Origin: Nostoc sp. CHAB 5844
Lineage (GTDB): Bacteria > Cyanobacteriota > Cyanobacteriia > Cyanobacteriales > Nostocaceae
Length of the DNA: 61,674 nt
Assembly (NCBI RefSeq): GCF_020829595.1
Contig: NZ_JAIVFW010000044.1
Coordinates: 1 to 61,674 of the forward strand
Reading direction: 5' to 3'
The notes under the pieces are model-generated. The model was not told the origin of the DNA, ran no database searches, and saw only the letters and a list, made by a program, of their open reading frames with translations. Made by a program: the position numbers and the translations under genes. Below, piece after piece: positions 1 through 9,049 of this stretch (positions are counted from its first letter, which is position 1; every line of letters starts with the position of its first letter).

Positions 1-170
1 GTCCAGTCTGACCACTGTGATGCAAGGATTTTGAGCTATTTTACCTTCTTTCCTTGCACCTGAATATACTTATTTGCTTTGAGATTCTAGAGATTGTCTC
101 CTTTTCTTTTTTTTCAGCAAGCCCTAAATAGTCTTAGAATGGTGAACATTAAATTTTGATAGGTGCAGCT

Positions 171-662
171 ATGTCTTTTTTACGTAATGAACCTTCAGAT
201 TGGCAGTTTGATCCAGATGCAGCTTATATTCCTATTTATCATAAAGGTAATTTAGTCGGCTTCTTTAAGCAAGAATATGCCAATGAAATTACTAAGTTTT
301 TAAATGAAGAAGAGGTTTTAAAAAAAGCTCTCAAAAAAGCTTGTACTGATTTATTAAAAAAGACAGGTAGTGATACTAGTAAGGTTAACCACTTAATACA
401 AAAATATATAAAAATTAGCGAACGTCCTAAGTTTGGAACGAGAGCGATCGCACTTTTACTTCAAGAGCGACAAAAAGAACTTGACCTTAACAATCAAGAA
501 TTTACTAAATTCTGCGATACTTTTAAAATTTCTCCTACAGAACTAAATAATATTTATGCTGGAGAAATTATTGATGATAGTTTATTAGCACCAATATCAC
601 GGGTATTAGGAATATCTAAAGAGCGTGTACAAGAAGTACGGGATGGTGCAGAAACAGAATAA
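171..662 (+). CDS. Hypothetical protein with C-terminal XRE-like helix-turn-helix
   Basis: The ATG at 171 is preferred over a TTG at 156 because an AGGTGCAG-like ribosome site sits just before it, giving 163 residues. The N-terminal half is mixed and lysine-rich. The last 70 residues (RAIALLLQERQKEL onward) have the spacing of a Cro/C1-type helix-turn-helix: a helix, NNQEFTKFCDTFKIS, then SPTELNNIYAGE. It lies 43 bp upstream of an Rpn/DUF2887 gene on the same strand and may be co-transcribed with it. A DNA-binding or antitoxin-like role is inference; the exact family is not recognised. Confidence 0.55.
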   Translation: MSFLRNEPSDWQFDPDAAYIPIYHKGNLVGFFKQEYANEITKFLNEEEVLKKALKKACTDLLKKTGSDTSKVNHLIQKYIKISERPKFGTRAIALLLQERQKELDLNNQEFTKFCDTFKISPTELNNIYAGEIIDDSLLAPISRVLGISKERVQEVRDGAETE

Positions 663-705
663 AATACATAATTAGTTACATAAAATTATCTACTCATCTT
701 AATCT

Positions 706-1521
706 GTGAAAACAGACAGCATATTTTATAGACTGTTTCAAGAATTTCCTAGTATCTTCTTTGAACTCATTGGCATTTCTACTGAGAATACTGGACTTTA
801 TCAGTTTTCCTCAGTTGAAATAAAGCAAACGGCCTTCAGAATTGATGGGGTATTTCTACCTGTACAAAGCGAAGAACAGCAGATTTATTTTGTTGAGGTA
901 CAGTTTCAAACAGATGATGACATCTACTCAAGACTGTTTGCCGAAGTTTGTTTATATTTACGCCAAAATCGACCGCAAAATGACTGGTGTGCCATAGTTT
1001 TATACCCTAACAGGAGTTTAGATACAGGAGATATAAAACATTACCGAGAATTTTTTGCGAGTCAACGAGTCCGACGCATTTATTTGGATGAATTAGGGGA
1101 TGCTGCATCATTACCAGTTGGCATAGCAACCATCAAGTTAGTCATTGCCGATACAAATACAGCAATTGCACAAGCTACGCAATTAATCAGCAGAACAAAA
1201 CTTGAGTTATCATCTCAACTGCAACAGCAGCAATTATTACAATTAATAGAGACGATTCTGATTTACAAGTTTCCGAGCATGAGTATAGAGGAAATACAGG
1301 ATATGTTTGGATTAAGCGAGTTAAAGCAAACGCGATTTTATCAAGAAGCTTTTCAGGAAGGCAAAGAGGTAGGTAGACAAGAAGGTATGGAAGAAGGTCA
1401 ACGCCAAGAAAAGTTAAGAATGGTCTCTCGCTTTTTGAAGCTGGGTTTGACTGTAGAACAAGTAGCTGAGGAACTTGGTTTAACTCTTGAAGAAGTACAG
1501 CAAGCCGCACAAAATTCTTAA
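706..1521 (+). CDS. Rpn/DUF2887 family PD-(D/E)XK nuclease-like protein
   Basis: A 271-residue protein with a GTG start. It begins with the typical cyanobacterial DUF2887 opening (DSIFYRLFQEFPSIFFELIG), followed by a PD-(D/E)XK-like core in which FRIDGVFLP and IYFVEVQFQ supply the Asp and Glu-x-Gln of the active site. The C-terminus is a helical, charged tail (EGKEVGRQEGMEEGQRQE) ending in GLTVEQVAEELGL, as in many Rpn/transposase_31 relatives. Family members are recombination-promoting nucleases that occur in many copies in Nostocales genomes. Whether this copy is active, or works with the HTH protein just upstream, is unknown. Confidence 0.75.
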   Translation: MKTDSIFYRLFQEFPSIFFELIGISTENTGLYQFSSVEIKQTAFRIDGVFLPVQSEEQQIYFVEVQFQTDDDIYSRLFAEVCLYLRQNRPQNDWCAIVLYPNRSLDTGDIKHYREFFASQRVRRIYLDELGDAASLPVGIATIKLVIADTNTAIAQATQLISRTKLELSSQLQQQQLLQLIETILIYKFPSMSIEEIQDMFGLSELKQTRFYQEAFQEGKEVGRQEGMEEGQRQEKLRMVSRFLKLGLTVEQVAEELGLTLEEVQQAAQNS

Positions 1522-1654
1522 ATAACTAAAATCAAGCGGTATCAGAGTTTTATTACAGCTGACTGGGAGGAATTCTTGGTTAATTTTTGTTAATATTGGA
1601 CACGGTGTTGGTACTTCGTCCTTAACCATATATTTCCTACCAGAGAGAAACTCG

Positions 1655-3349
1655 ATGCTGCGACTCGAACATATCAGTAAAATTTATCCTACAGGCGAAG
1701 TCCTTAAGGACATCAACTGGGAAGTCAAACCAGGCGATCGCATTGGCTTAGTTGGCGTTAACGGTGCAGGAAAATCTACCCAGTTAAAAATTATCTCTGG
1801 GGAAATTGAACCTACCGCTGGCGAAATCATTCGTCCTGCTAGTTTGCATATTGCTTACCTCAACCAAGAGTTTGAAGTCGATCCCACCCGCACCGTTAGA
1901 GAAGAATTTTGGACAGTATTTAAGGAAGCAAACGAAGTACAGTTATCTCTGACGCAAGTGCAGCACGATATGCAAACTGCAACACCAGAGGAACTGGATA
2001 GATTGATTCACAAGTTGGATCGTTTGCAGCGTCAGTTTGAAGCTTTGGATGGTTACGGTTTAGAAGCACGCATCGGCAAGATTTTACCAGAGATGGGATT
2101 TGAGCCAGAAGATGGCGATCGCCTCGTCAGTGCTTTTTCTGGTGGTTGGCAGATGCGAATGAGTTTGGGTAAGATTCTGCTGCAAGCACCTGATTTATTG
2201 CTGTTAGACGAGCCAACTAACCATTTAGACCTAGAAACTATCGAATGGCTAGAAAATTACCTCAAAGGCTTAATAACGCCGATGGTGATAGTTTCCCACG
2301 ACCGAGAATTTTTAGACCGCCTCTGTACGCAAATAGTCGAAACTGAACGCGGTGTTTCCACAACATACTTAGGTAATTATTCGGCTTACCTGCAACAAAA
2401 AGCCGAAAATCAACTAGCACAACTGAGTGCTTACGAACGCCAACAAAAAGAACTAGAAAAACAGCAAGCCTTTGTTGATCGATTCCGTGCTAGTGCTACC
2501 CGCAGTACCCAAGCGAAAAGTCGGGAAAAGCAACTCGAAAAAATTGAGCGCATCGAAGCACCCACATCTGGAACCAGAACCCTGCATTTTCGCTTTCCCC
2601 CTGCACCCCGCAGTGGTAGGGAGGTAGTGAAGATTAAGGATTTGACTCATATCTATGATGATAAAATCTTATTTCTCGGTGCAAATTTACTTATTGAACG
2701 GGGCGATCGCATTGCTTTTTTAGGCCCCAATGGTGCAGGAAAATCTACGTTATTGCGAATAATTATGGGTACAGAACCACCCACTGAAGGCATAGTTAGC
2801 TTAGGCGAACATAACGTTATTCCTGGTTACTTTGAGCAAAATCAAGCCGAAGCTTTGGACTTGAAAAAGACAGTTATGGAAACTATTCATGATGAAGTTC
2901 CTGACTGGAAAAATGAAGAAGTTCGCACCCTTCTGGGCAAGTTTTTATTCTCAGGCGACACTGTATTTAAACTTGTTGAAGCTTTGAGTGGGGGAGAAAA
3001 AGCACGTTTAGCATTGGCGAAAATGCTATTGCGCCCAGCAAATTTGCTGATTTTAGATGAGCCAACTAACCATCTAGATATTCCAGCAAAAGAGATGTTG
3101 GAAGAAGCACTGCAAAACTATGATGGGACAGCAATTGTCGTTTCCCACGATCGCTATTTTATTTCTCAGGTAGCTAACAAAATTGTGGAAATTCGAGACG
3201 GTGAGTTCCGAGTTTATTTAGGAGATTATCATTACTACCTAGAAAAAATCGCTGAGGAAAAAGAACAAGCAAAACTAGCTGCTATAGCTGCTGAGAAAGC
3301 TGCTAAGAAAGCAGCCAAAGCAACCAAGGCTGGGGGTAAGAAAAAATAA
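1655..3349 (+). CDS. ABC-F family ATP-binding protein
   Basis: A 564-residue soluble protein with two ABC ATPase cassettes and no membrane segments, the hallmark of the ABC-F family, which acts on ribosomes (translation quality control or antibiotic protection) rather than in transport. The Walker A motifs are GVNGAGKS (near residue 34) and GPNGAGKS (near 358). Signature motifs FSGGWQMRMS and LSGGEKARLA, and Walker B motifs LLLLDEPTNHLD and LLILDEPTNHLD, are all intact. The Gln/Lys-rich stretch between the cassettes is the interdomain linker that contacts tRNA. A lysine/alanine-rich tail (AAEKAAKKAAKATK) ends the protein. It is closest in layout to Uup/YheS-type members; the subgroup cannot be fixed by eye. 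Confidence 0.9.
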   Translation: MLRLEHISKIYPTGEVLKDINWEVKPGDRIGLVGVNGAGKSTQLKIISGEIEPTAGEIIRPASLHIAYLNQEFEVDPTRTVREEFWTVFKEANEVQLSLTQVQHDMQTATPEELDRLIHKLDRLQRQFEALDGYGLEARIGKILPEMGFEPEDGDRLVSAFSGGWQMRMSLGKILLQAPDLLLLDEPTNHLDLETIEWLENYLKGLITPMVIVSHDREFLDRLCTQIVETERGVSTTYLGNYSAYLQQKAENQLAQLSAYERQQKELEKQQAFVDRFRASATRSTQAKSREKQLEKIERIEAPTSGTRTLHFRFPPAPRSGREVVKIKDLTHIYDDKILFLGANLLIERGDRIAFLGPNGAGKSTLLRIIMGTEPPTEGIVSLGEHNVIPGYFEQNQAEALDLKKTVMETIHDEVPDWKNEEVRTLLGKFLFSGDTVFKLVEALSGGEKARLALAKMLLRPANLLILDEPTNHLDIPAKEMLEEALQNYDGTAIVVSHDRYFISQVANKIVEIRDGEFRVYLGDYHYYLEKIAEEKEQAKLAAIAAEKAAKKAAKATKAGGKKK

Positions 3350-3562
3350 AATATCAAGTTAGTAGTAGCACCTCTGCTTAACTACTAACTAATCAACTAA
3401 CTTGGAGTATCACAAAATATATGCAACAGCTGCGAAAAGTAAAAAAAGTCTAAAAAATCTGTTGATACATCATAAATTAAGTTAATAAGCAGAAATTCAC
3501 TTGCACCTGTGGTTAGCAGTGGTATCATTCGGGTATTACAAAAAGTAAAGGGCAATTTTACT

Positions 3563-5161
3563 ATGACCAAAGCACCTGTTGCTCCTGTGGTGCTAGTCAT
3601 TTTAGACGGATGGGGCTACTGCGAGGAGACGCGAGGAAACGCTATTGTGGCGGCTAAAACGCCGATAATGGACAGCTTGTGGGTGGCGTACCCGCATACC
3701 CTCATCCGGACATCAGGAAAAGCCGTAGGCTTGCCAGAGGGTCAAATGGGTAACTCAGAAGTTGGTCATTTGAATATTGGCGCTGGGCGAGTTGTACCAC
3801 AAGAACTTGTACGCATCTCGGATGCAGTAGAAGACGGTTCAATCCTCAGTAACCCTGCACTGGTAAAAATTTGCCAGGAAGTTCGCTCTAGAAATGGCAA
3901 GCTGCACTTAGTAGGTCTTTGTTCTGATGGAGGGGTACACTCGCATATTACCCACCTGTTCGGACTACTTGACTTAGCCAAGGATCAGCGAATTTCAGAA
4001 GTTTGTATCCACGCTATTACTGACGGTCGTGATACTTCCCCCAGCGAAGGGATAAAAGCGATTCAGCAGTTGCAAGATTATATCGACCGTGTTGAGATTG
4101 GGCGCATTGCTACCCTGAGTGGTCGCTACTACGCGATGGATCGCGATCGCCGTTGGGATCGAGTCAAGCGGGCTTACGATATCATAACCCAAGATGGTGC
4201 AGGTGACGGGCGAACAGCTGCACAAGTCTTGCAAGCATCTTACGCCGAAGGTGTGACAGACGAATTCATTAACCCAGTTCGCATTACTCCTGGTGCAGTT
4301 GAACCAGGAGATGGGGTAATATTCTTCAACTTCCGCCCCGACCGTGCTAGACAGCTGACTCAAGCCTTTGTCAGTCCCCAATTTACAGGCTTTGAACGAC
4401 AGCAAATTCAGCCACTATCCTTTGTTACATTTACCCAGTACGATTCAGACTTACCAGTTATGGTAGCTTTTGAGCCGCAGAATTTGACTAATATTCTCGG
4501 TGAAGTCATTGCTAATCATGGTCTGAAACAGTTCCGGACTGCGGAAACAGAAAAATACGCTCATGTCACTTACTTCTTTAACGGCGGTTTAGAAGAACCT
4601 TTTGCTGGCGAAGACAGGGAACTTGTCAGCAGTCCGATGGTAGCGACTTACGACAAAGCCCCAACTATGTCAGCCGCAGCCGTTACAGATGTAGCGATCG
4701 CCGCCATTCAAAAAGGCATATACTCCTTAGTAGTAATTAACTACGCTAACCCAGATATGGTAGGGCATACTGGTCAAATGCCTGCGACAATCACGGCGAT
4801 TGAAGAAGTTGATCGCTGCGTAGGTCGCCTCCTGGAAAGCATCATCAAAGCTGGCGGTACAACAATTATTACCGCCGACCACGGCAACGCTGAGTATATG
4901 CTAGATGAAGAGGGTAACTCCTGGACAGCGCATACTACTAATCCAGTTCCCTTAATTTTGGTGGAAGGAGAAAAAGTGAAAATTCCAGGATATGGTACAA
5001 ATGTCGAACTGCGTAAAGATGGCAATTTAGCCGACATTGCACCGACTATCTTAGAAATTTTACAACTGCCTCAACCACCAGAAATGACTGGGCGATCGCT
5101 GGTAAAACCAATAGAGTTTGACTTAAAACGTGATCGTACCCCTATGCCAATTGGTCTGTAA
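3563..5161 (+). CDS. gpmI: 2,3-bisphosphoglycerate-independent phosphoglycerate mutase
   Basis: Interconverts 3- and 2-phosphoglycerate in glycolysis, in the cytosol, using two Mn ions and a phosphoserine. The protein has 532 residues from the ATG at 3563; an upstream GTG at 3509 would add 18 atypical residues. The start VLVILDGWG binds metal, and the catalytic serine lies in GQMGNSEVGHLNIGAGR (about residue 65). DGRDTSP, GRYYAMDRDRRWDR, FNFRPDRARQLT, ITADHGNAE and AHTTNPVP are the family signature blocks. secG follows in the same direction, an arrangement common in cyanobacteria, but a strong hairpin separates the two. Confidence 0.97.
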   Translation: MTKAPVAPVVLVILDGWGYCEETRGNAIVAAKTPIMDSLWVAYPHTLIRTSGKAVGLPEGQMGNSEVGHLNIGAGRVVPQELVRISDAVEDGSILSNPALVKICQEVRSRNGKLHLVGLCSDGGVHSHITHLFGLLDLAKDQRISEVCIHAITDGRDTSPSEGIKAIQQLQDYIDRVEIGRIATLSGRYYAMDRDRRWDRVKRAYDIITQDGAGDGRTAAQVLQASYAEGVTDEFINPVRITPGAVEPGDGVIFFNFRPDRARQLTQAFVSPQFTGFERQQIQPLSFVTFTQYDSDLPVMVAFEPQNLTNILGEVIANHGLKQFRTAETEKYAHVTYFFNGGLEEPFAGEDRELVSSPMVATYDKAPTMSAAAVTDVAIAAIQKGIYSLVVINYANPDMVGHTGQMPATITAIEEVDRCVGRLLESIIKAGGTTIITADHGNAEYMLDEEGNSWTAHTTNPVPLILVEGEKVKIPGYGTNVELRKDGNLADIAPTILEILQLPQPPEMTGRSLVKPIEFDLKRDRTPMPIGL

Positions 5162-5169
5162 ATAACTTT

Positions 5170-5197
5170 CAGAGAAAACAGTTAACTGTTTTCTCTG
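5170..5197 (+). terminator. Perfect hairpin after gpmI
   Basis: A 28-base perfect palindrome (CAGAGAAAACAGTT and its complement) lies 9 bases after the gpmI stop and is followed by a T-rich stretch. It fits an intrinsic terminator or transcript-end stabiliser between gpmI and secG. Confidence 0.7.
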
Positions 5198-5242
5198 TTC
5201 TGATTTCTTTGTTTTCAAACCGTTACAAATGAGATTGCTAGC

Positions 5243-5476
5243 ATGACAGTTACAAATATCGTACAAATTGTTTGGGCATTAGCCGCCTTGGGAGTCATTG
5301 TTTTAGTATTGCTGCACAGCCCCAAAGGTGATGGTATTGGTGCTATTGGTGGACAAGCCCAATTATTTAGCAGCACTAAGAGTGCAGAAAACACCTTAAA
5401 CCGAATTACTTGGGCTTTGACAGTAATTTTTCTCGGTTTGACAGTGGTATTAAGTGCAGGCTGGCTACCTAAATAA
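5243..5476 (+). CDS. secG: Preprotein translocase subunit SecG
   Basis: A 77-residue protein with two membrane helices (IVQIVWALAALGVIVLVLLH and ITWALTVIFLGLTVVLSAGW) joined by the Gly-rich loop SPKGDGIGAIGG, the SecG pattern. SecG is the small accessory subunit of the SecYEG channel in plasma or thylakoid membranes and assists protein export. Its length and hydrophobic pattern match cyanobacterial SecG. A protease gene starts 10 bases after its stop, suggesting a two-gene unit. Confidence 0.93.
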   Translation: MTVTNIVQIVWALAALGVIVLVLLHSPKGDGIGAIGGQAQLFSSTKSAENTLNRITWALTVIFLGLTVVLSAGWLPK

Positions 5477-5486
5477 GGATAGGGAA

Positions 5487-6233
5487 ATGGGGAAAATTAC
5501 CCTACACCCGATACTAAATATTAGAAAACTACTAGCAGCTCTTGTTTTAACTATAAGTACAGGGCTGCTAATTATTTTGGCTAACTTCCAATCCAACGCT
5601 ACCTCCTTACCTTCCCCAAGACTTCATCCCCTACCGTCTACACTGGCTCATGGGAAAGATAATACAAACAGTGGTGACTACTTTTCCCAAATCGCAACAA
5701 CCGAAGTAGGTTATTTAATTTGGTCACAATTTCCAGTTCGAATTTATGTAGAACAACCAACAACTGTTAGCAATCAACAGGCTGAAGCTTGGGTTAAAAG
5801 CGTTTTGCAGGCTGTGCAGGAATGGAGTGTGTACTTGCCTTTATCAGTAGTCAAACAGCCAGATATTACCGATATTAAAATTGAATGCAAAGCACCACCG
5901 TTACAGCTTTCACCAGACAGAAAAATCCTTCGTGCGCGTTCTGCTTTAACTACCTACCAGTTGTATACGAGGAACAAAGTTTTATTACACCATTTTACTA
6001 TTCTCTTGAGTCCTAGTCAGACAGGTGATTATATCGTTGCGGCTGCACGTCATGAACTTGGCCACGCTTTAGGAATTTGGGGTCATAGTCCATCACAAAC
6101 TGATGCTTTATATTTTTCCCAAGTTCGCAACCCACCGACTATTTCAGCTAGGGATATCAATACTTTGAAGCGGGTTTATCAACAGCCAACAAGTTTAGGA
6201 TGGTCTGTCATGGATAATTTAAAAATGAATTAA
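5487..6233 (+). CDS. Exported matrixin-like (metzincin) zinc protease
   Basis: The start is set at the ATG at 5487, where AAGGATAGGG forms a good ribosome site; a GTG at 5454 would overlap secG. The product has about 248 residues. An N-terminal hydrophobic segment (LLAALVLTISTGLLIILA) directs it to or across the membrane. Near residue 189 the sequence HELGHALGIWGHS is the metzincin HExxHxxGxxH/S zinc site, here followed by a compact C-terminus. Peptidases of this M10/matrixin-like type are found widely in cyanobacteria, with unknown substrates. Close coupling to secG is suggestive for an exported protein, but no functional link is shown. Confidence 0.8.
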   Translation: MGKITLHPILNIRKLLAALVLTISTGLLIILANFQSNATSLPSPRLHPLPSTLAHGKDNTNSGDYFSQIATTEVGYLIWSQFPVRIYVEQPTTVSNQQAEAWVKSVLQAVQEWSVYLPLSVVKQPDITDIKIECKAPPLQLSPDRKILRARSALTTYQLYTRNKVLLHHFTILLSPSQTGDYIVAAARHELGHALGIWGHSPSQTDALYFSQVRNPPTISARDINTLKRVYQQPTSLGWSVMDNLKMN

Positions 6234-6325
6234 TAGACATCTCCGACAAAGATTGTAGAGACGTAGCATTGCTACGTCTCTACAAGGGTTTCAGGTAACG
6301 CAGAATTAATTTCTGGAGATGTCTA
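6234..6325. mobile_element. 92-bp MITE with TAGACATCTCC termini
   Basis: The 11-bp perfect terminal inverted repeats TAGACATCTCC and GGAGATGTCTA enclose a 33-base hairpin (6253-6285: TTGTAGAGACGTAGC, a 3-base loop, then its complement). The ends begin and finish with TA, as expected for an element using TA target sites (Tc1/IS630 type). It abuts the protease stop codon. A shorter version of the inner hairpin occurs alone at 13860 and 44230. Confidence 0.75.
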
Positions 6326-6380
6326 ATGAATAGATAGAGTATACACCCAAAGAATTCTTACAAATAGTAGAAGAAATCCC

Positions 6381-6620
6381 ATGACTAACTTAAGTGTACA
6401 GCTACCTGAATCTTTATATAAACAAATTGAAGCTTTAGCTGCCAAAGAAAATATTTCCATTGAACAACTTGTAGCAATTGCTTTATCAGCACAAGTCTCT
6501 GCGTGGCTGACTAAAGACTATTTAGAAGAAAAAGCCAAACATGGTAGTTGGAAAAAATTTCAGCAAGTTTTGACTAAAGTTCCTGATGTTGAACCAGAAG
6601 AGTACGATAAATTAGGGTAA
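6381..6620 (+). CDS. Orphan ribbon-helix-helix antitoxin-like protein
   Basis: A 79-residue protein that starts NLSVQLPESLYKQIEALAAKEN, the beta strand and first helix of ribbon-helix-helix (CopG/Arc-type) DNA-binding proteins, then ISIEQLVAIALSAQVSAWLT as the second helix. The tail KKFQQVLTKVPDVEPEEYDKL resembles antitoxins of cyanobacterial type II toxin-antitoxin pairs. No toxin gene follows. The ATG overlaps, as ATGA, the end of a 16-codon reading frame (ending EFLQIVEEIP) that is cut off upstream near the MITE, so a former partner gene may have been lost. Confidence 0.6.
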   Translation: MTNLSVQLPESLYKQIEALAAKENISIEQLVAIALSAQVSAWLTKDYLEEKAKHGSWKKFQQVLTKVPDVEPEEYDKLG

Positions 6621-6682
6621 TTGCTTTTGCTTTAGGTGATAGGCGATCGCAACACCAAATCGCAAAACAAAAAGCATTACAC

Positions 6683-6850
6683 TTAACCTTGTGACTGCTG
6701 ATTAATTCGCTTTTGCAATTCAGCTTCTATTTCTTCATCCGTAGTACAAAGCACACCTGGACGAGAGCGAATAATACTTAAATAATACTGAAATGCGTCT
6801 TCATCTTGAGGATTACGCCGGACATACTCACGTAACTCTTGTTCTGTCAT
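6683..6850 (-). CDS. DUF6887-like small protein
   Basis: A small acidic protein of 55 residues beginning MTEQELREYVRRNPQDEDAFQYYL, a pattern common in short cyanobacterial proteins grouped as DUF6887. The ATG at 6850 is chosen because it forms an ATGA overlap with the stop of a short frame that ends EVLIEWLTNQ, implying translational coupling to something upstream. A GTG at 6865 is the alternative start. The function is unknown; such genes commonly sit beside Uma2 or other small-module genes, as here. Confidence 0.6.
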   Translation of the reverse strand: MTEQELREYVRRNPQDEDAFQYYLSIIRSRPGVLCTTDEEIEAELQKRINQQSQG

Positions 6851-6908
6851 TGATTCGTAAGCCACTCGATTAGCACCTCTACATTTGGAGGTATCGCGCC
6901 TTCATCAC

Positions 6909-7532
6909 TCAAATAACGCACTGAAAAATTTGCTCAACAGTTAGATTTAAATCTAAGAATGTTGGCGACTCTATACGGTCATCTCCTCTAAACTGTTTAC
7001 CGCGATATTCCCCTTCATCACTTAAAGAGTAAATTGTGATTGTTGGCTGTTTGGGGTCGCCTATCAACTCCTTACTACCCAAAGCTGCATAATCCACAAT
7101 CCAATATTCTGGAATACCCATTTCTTCATAGTCAGCAAACTTTTTATGATAATCATCTCTCCAGTTAGTACTAACCACTTCAATTACTAATGGGATTGAA
7201 TCTGGCTGACTAAGGACTGATTGTTTCTCCCATAGAGGTTCATTGCTCAAGTTAGAAAAATTTATTAATAAAACATCTGGATAGTACCCTGATGTTTTAT
7301 TTTCTGGCTTCACTGTAGCAGTTTTAGGTATACCGTAATTAAGTTTCAGACGAAGACACTCATACCCTAAAATAATTGTTAAAAATGCCACTATTTGCTC
7401 ATGTTGCCCTGGTGGTTGCGGCATTTGAATAATATCTCCATCGTGTAATTCATAACGAATATTTTCTGGTTGTGTTGCCAAAAAATCTAAAAATTCATTA
7501 AATGTAAATACTTTTTGGAGAGATTGTGTCAT
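6909..7532 (-). CDS. Uma2 family endonuclease-like protein
   Basis: A 207-residue protein of the Uma2/DUF820 family, a PD-(D/E)XK nuclease-fold group greatly expanded in cyanobacteria. Visible family blocks are FNEFLDFLATQPENIRYELHDGDI, SGYYPDVLLI (active-site Asp), PLVIEVVSTNWRDDYHKKFADYEEMG (Glu and Lys) and IPEYWIVDY. It is the first of three Uma2 genes in the window (also 32618 and 42128), all divergent from one another. A role as a nuclease is from fold knowledge; the biological role is unknown. Confidence 0.85.
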   Translation of the reverse strand: MTQSLQKVFTFNEFLDFLATQPENIRYELHDGDIIQMPQPPGQHEQIVAFLTIILGYECLRLKLNYGIPKTATVKPENKTSGYYPDVLLINFSNLSNEPLWEKQSVLSQPDSIPLVIEVVSTNWRDDYHKKFADYEEMGIPEYWIVDYAALGSKELIGDPKQPTITIYSLSDEGEYRGKQFRGDDRIESPTFLDLNLTVEQIFQCVI

Positions 7533-7563
7533 TGTTTCTACGTTGGTATGAGTATGAAATGTC

Positions 7564-8712
7564 TTAAGCTCCCCAACTCAGATGTACAGGTTGCTGTAGT
7601 AAAACTTCCTTATATAGTTCTTCTAGTTGCGTAATATTTTTATCCAGGGTGTATCGCTCTAAAACACGATTTCTAGCTTTATGACCCAGTAGAGTTGTTA
7701 ATTCTGGATGGTCTTGGCAGAGTGGTAAAAGGGTTTTTAATTGCGATCGCACTGTTTTAGTACTTAAAACTATACCAGCACCTTTTTCCAATACTTCTCC
7801 ATCTGCACCTACATCTGTGGCTATACAAGCCCGCCCACAGGCCATTGCTTCTAATAAAGACAGAGATAATCCTTCTACTAAAGAAGGCAAAATAAATACA
7901 TCTGCACCCCGTAATATTTCGATGCGTCTGTCTTCTTCCGCCACAAAACCTAACCAAATGATGCCGTATTCCCAACCATAGAATTGCTCTAAAGTAGCTC
8001 TTAAAGGGCCATCTCCGACAATTAATAATTTACTCTCTGTCCCCATATTTGACTGTTTCCAAGCCCGGAGGAGGGCTTCAACATTTTTTTCTGGAGCTAT
8101 TCGTCCTTGGTAAACAAATAAGCGTTCAGCATTAAACTCTGCTTTAACTTTAGAATATCCTGGAGAATATTTAACTGTATCTACACCGTTGGGAATGACG
8201 GCGATATTTTCTTCCCGCACACCCATACGTGCAAGTAGTTCTCGCTGAATTTGCGAAAATACAATCACGCGATCATAATTATCTAAAAAAGGTGCATACA
8301 ATTGATAGGCTATCAGTTGTGTTCCTGATATTAATTTCGCCCCTTTACCGGCAAACGGTGTATGAAAAGTGGCAATTAAAGGCAAATTCAGTTGTTCGCA
8401 AATTTCTGGTAAAACAAAGTCAAGTGGAGACAGAGTTAAGGAAGCATGAACTATATCTGGCTTAATTTCTCTTAACGATTGGGTTAAAACTTTCGTCGCT
8501 TTTAGGGCAGGAATTGTATAAACTTGAGATTTATAAATGAAGGGTAAAGATACTTCTTGGAATTTTGGCCAGTTGTCCGGTTCAGGTTCTTCTTGCGCGA
8601 AGTGAAGAAAACTAACTTGATGTCCCCTATCTAGCAAAGCATTCGTTATCTCTCGGCTGTAGGTGACATTGCCACAAAAGGGTGATTTTTTTCCAATCCA
8701 GGCTATACGCAT
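7564..8712 (-). CDS. Glycosyltransferase family 4 protein
   Basis: A 382-residue GT-B fold glycosyltransferase. The N-terminal domain opens MRIAWIGKKSPFCGNVTYSREI, with the typical donor-independent Gly-rich start. The C-terminal domain has IPNGVDTVKYSPG, FVYQGRIAPEKNVEALL and PSLVEGLSLSLLEAMACGRACIATDVGADGEVL, the EX7E-type nucleotide-sugar site of GT4. It probably transfers a hexose to a lipid or polysaccharide acceptor at the cytoplasmic face; donor and acceptor cannot be read from sequence. It stands alone between Uma2 and an AT-rich gap. Confidence 0.88.
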   Translation of the reverse strand: MRIAWIGKKSPFCGNVTYSREITNALLDRGHQVSFLHFAQEEPEPDNWPKFQEVSLPFIYKSQVYTIPALKATKVLTQSLREIKPDIVHASLTLSPLDFVLPEICEQLNLPLIATFHTPFAGKGAKLISGTQLIAYQLYAPFLDNYDRVIVFSQIQRELLARMGVREENIAVIPNGVDTVKYSPGYSKVKAEFNAERLFVYQGRIAPEKNVEALLRAWKQSNMGTESKLLIVGDGPLRATLEQFYGWEYGIIWLGFVAEEDRRIEILRGADVFILPSLVEGLSLSLLEAMACGRACIATDVGADGEVLEKGAGIVLSTKTVRSQLKTLLPLCQDHPELTTLLGHKARNRVLERYTLDKNITQLEELYKEVLLQQPVHLSWGA

Positions 8713-9049
8713 TCTTTATAGTTAGTTATCAGAAAGCTGGTTTTATTGATTAATTCTGCGCCTTAGCTGTATTTGAATTAAGCCTGATTTTACTTGATGA
8801 TTTTGGTTGCAAAAGTACCGAAAACAAAGAATTTATCTAACTGCTTATCAGATGATAAACACAATAGATTTTCGGCATAATTTACTTCCAGGAATAAGTT
8901 ATTAATTTTTCACTTGGAATACAACTTAATTTTATGTAATCTCAGGTTTATTTCCAGCAAGTAGGCATTAAATTATTGATGAGTTCAGTTTACCATGAAA
9001 TCAAAGTCAACAATAATTATTGCTTTTGTCCAGCGATAAATAAACCTGT
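8713..9049. other. AT-rich intergenic gap
   Basis: 337 bases between the glycosyltransferase start and the MFS stop. No reading frame, tRNA, tandem repeat or strong hairpin was recognised. It presumably carries the promoter of the glycosyltransferase gene. Confidence 0.4.
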
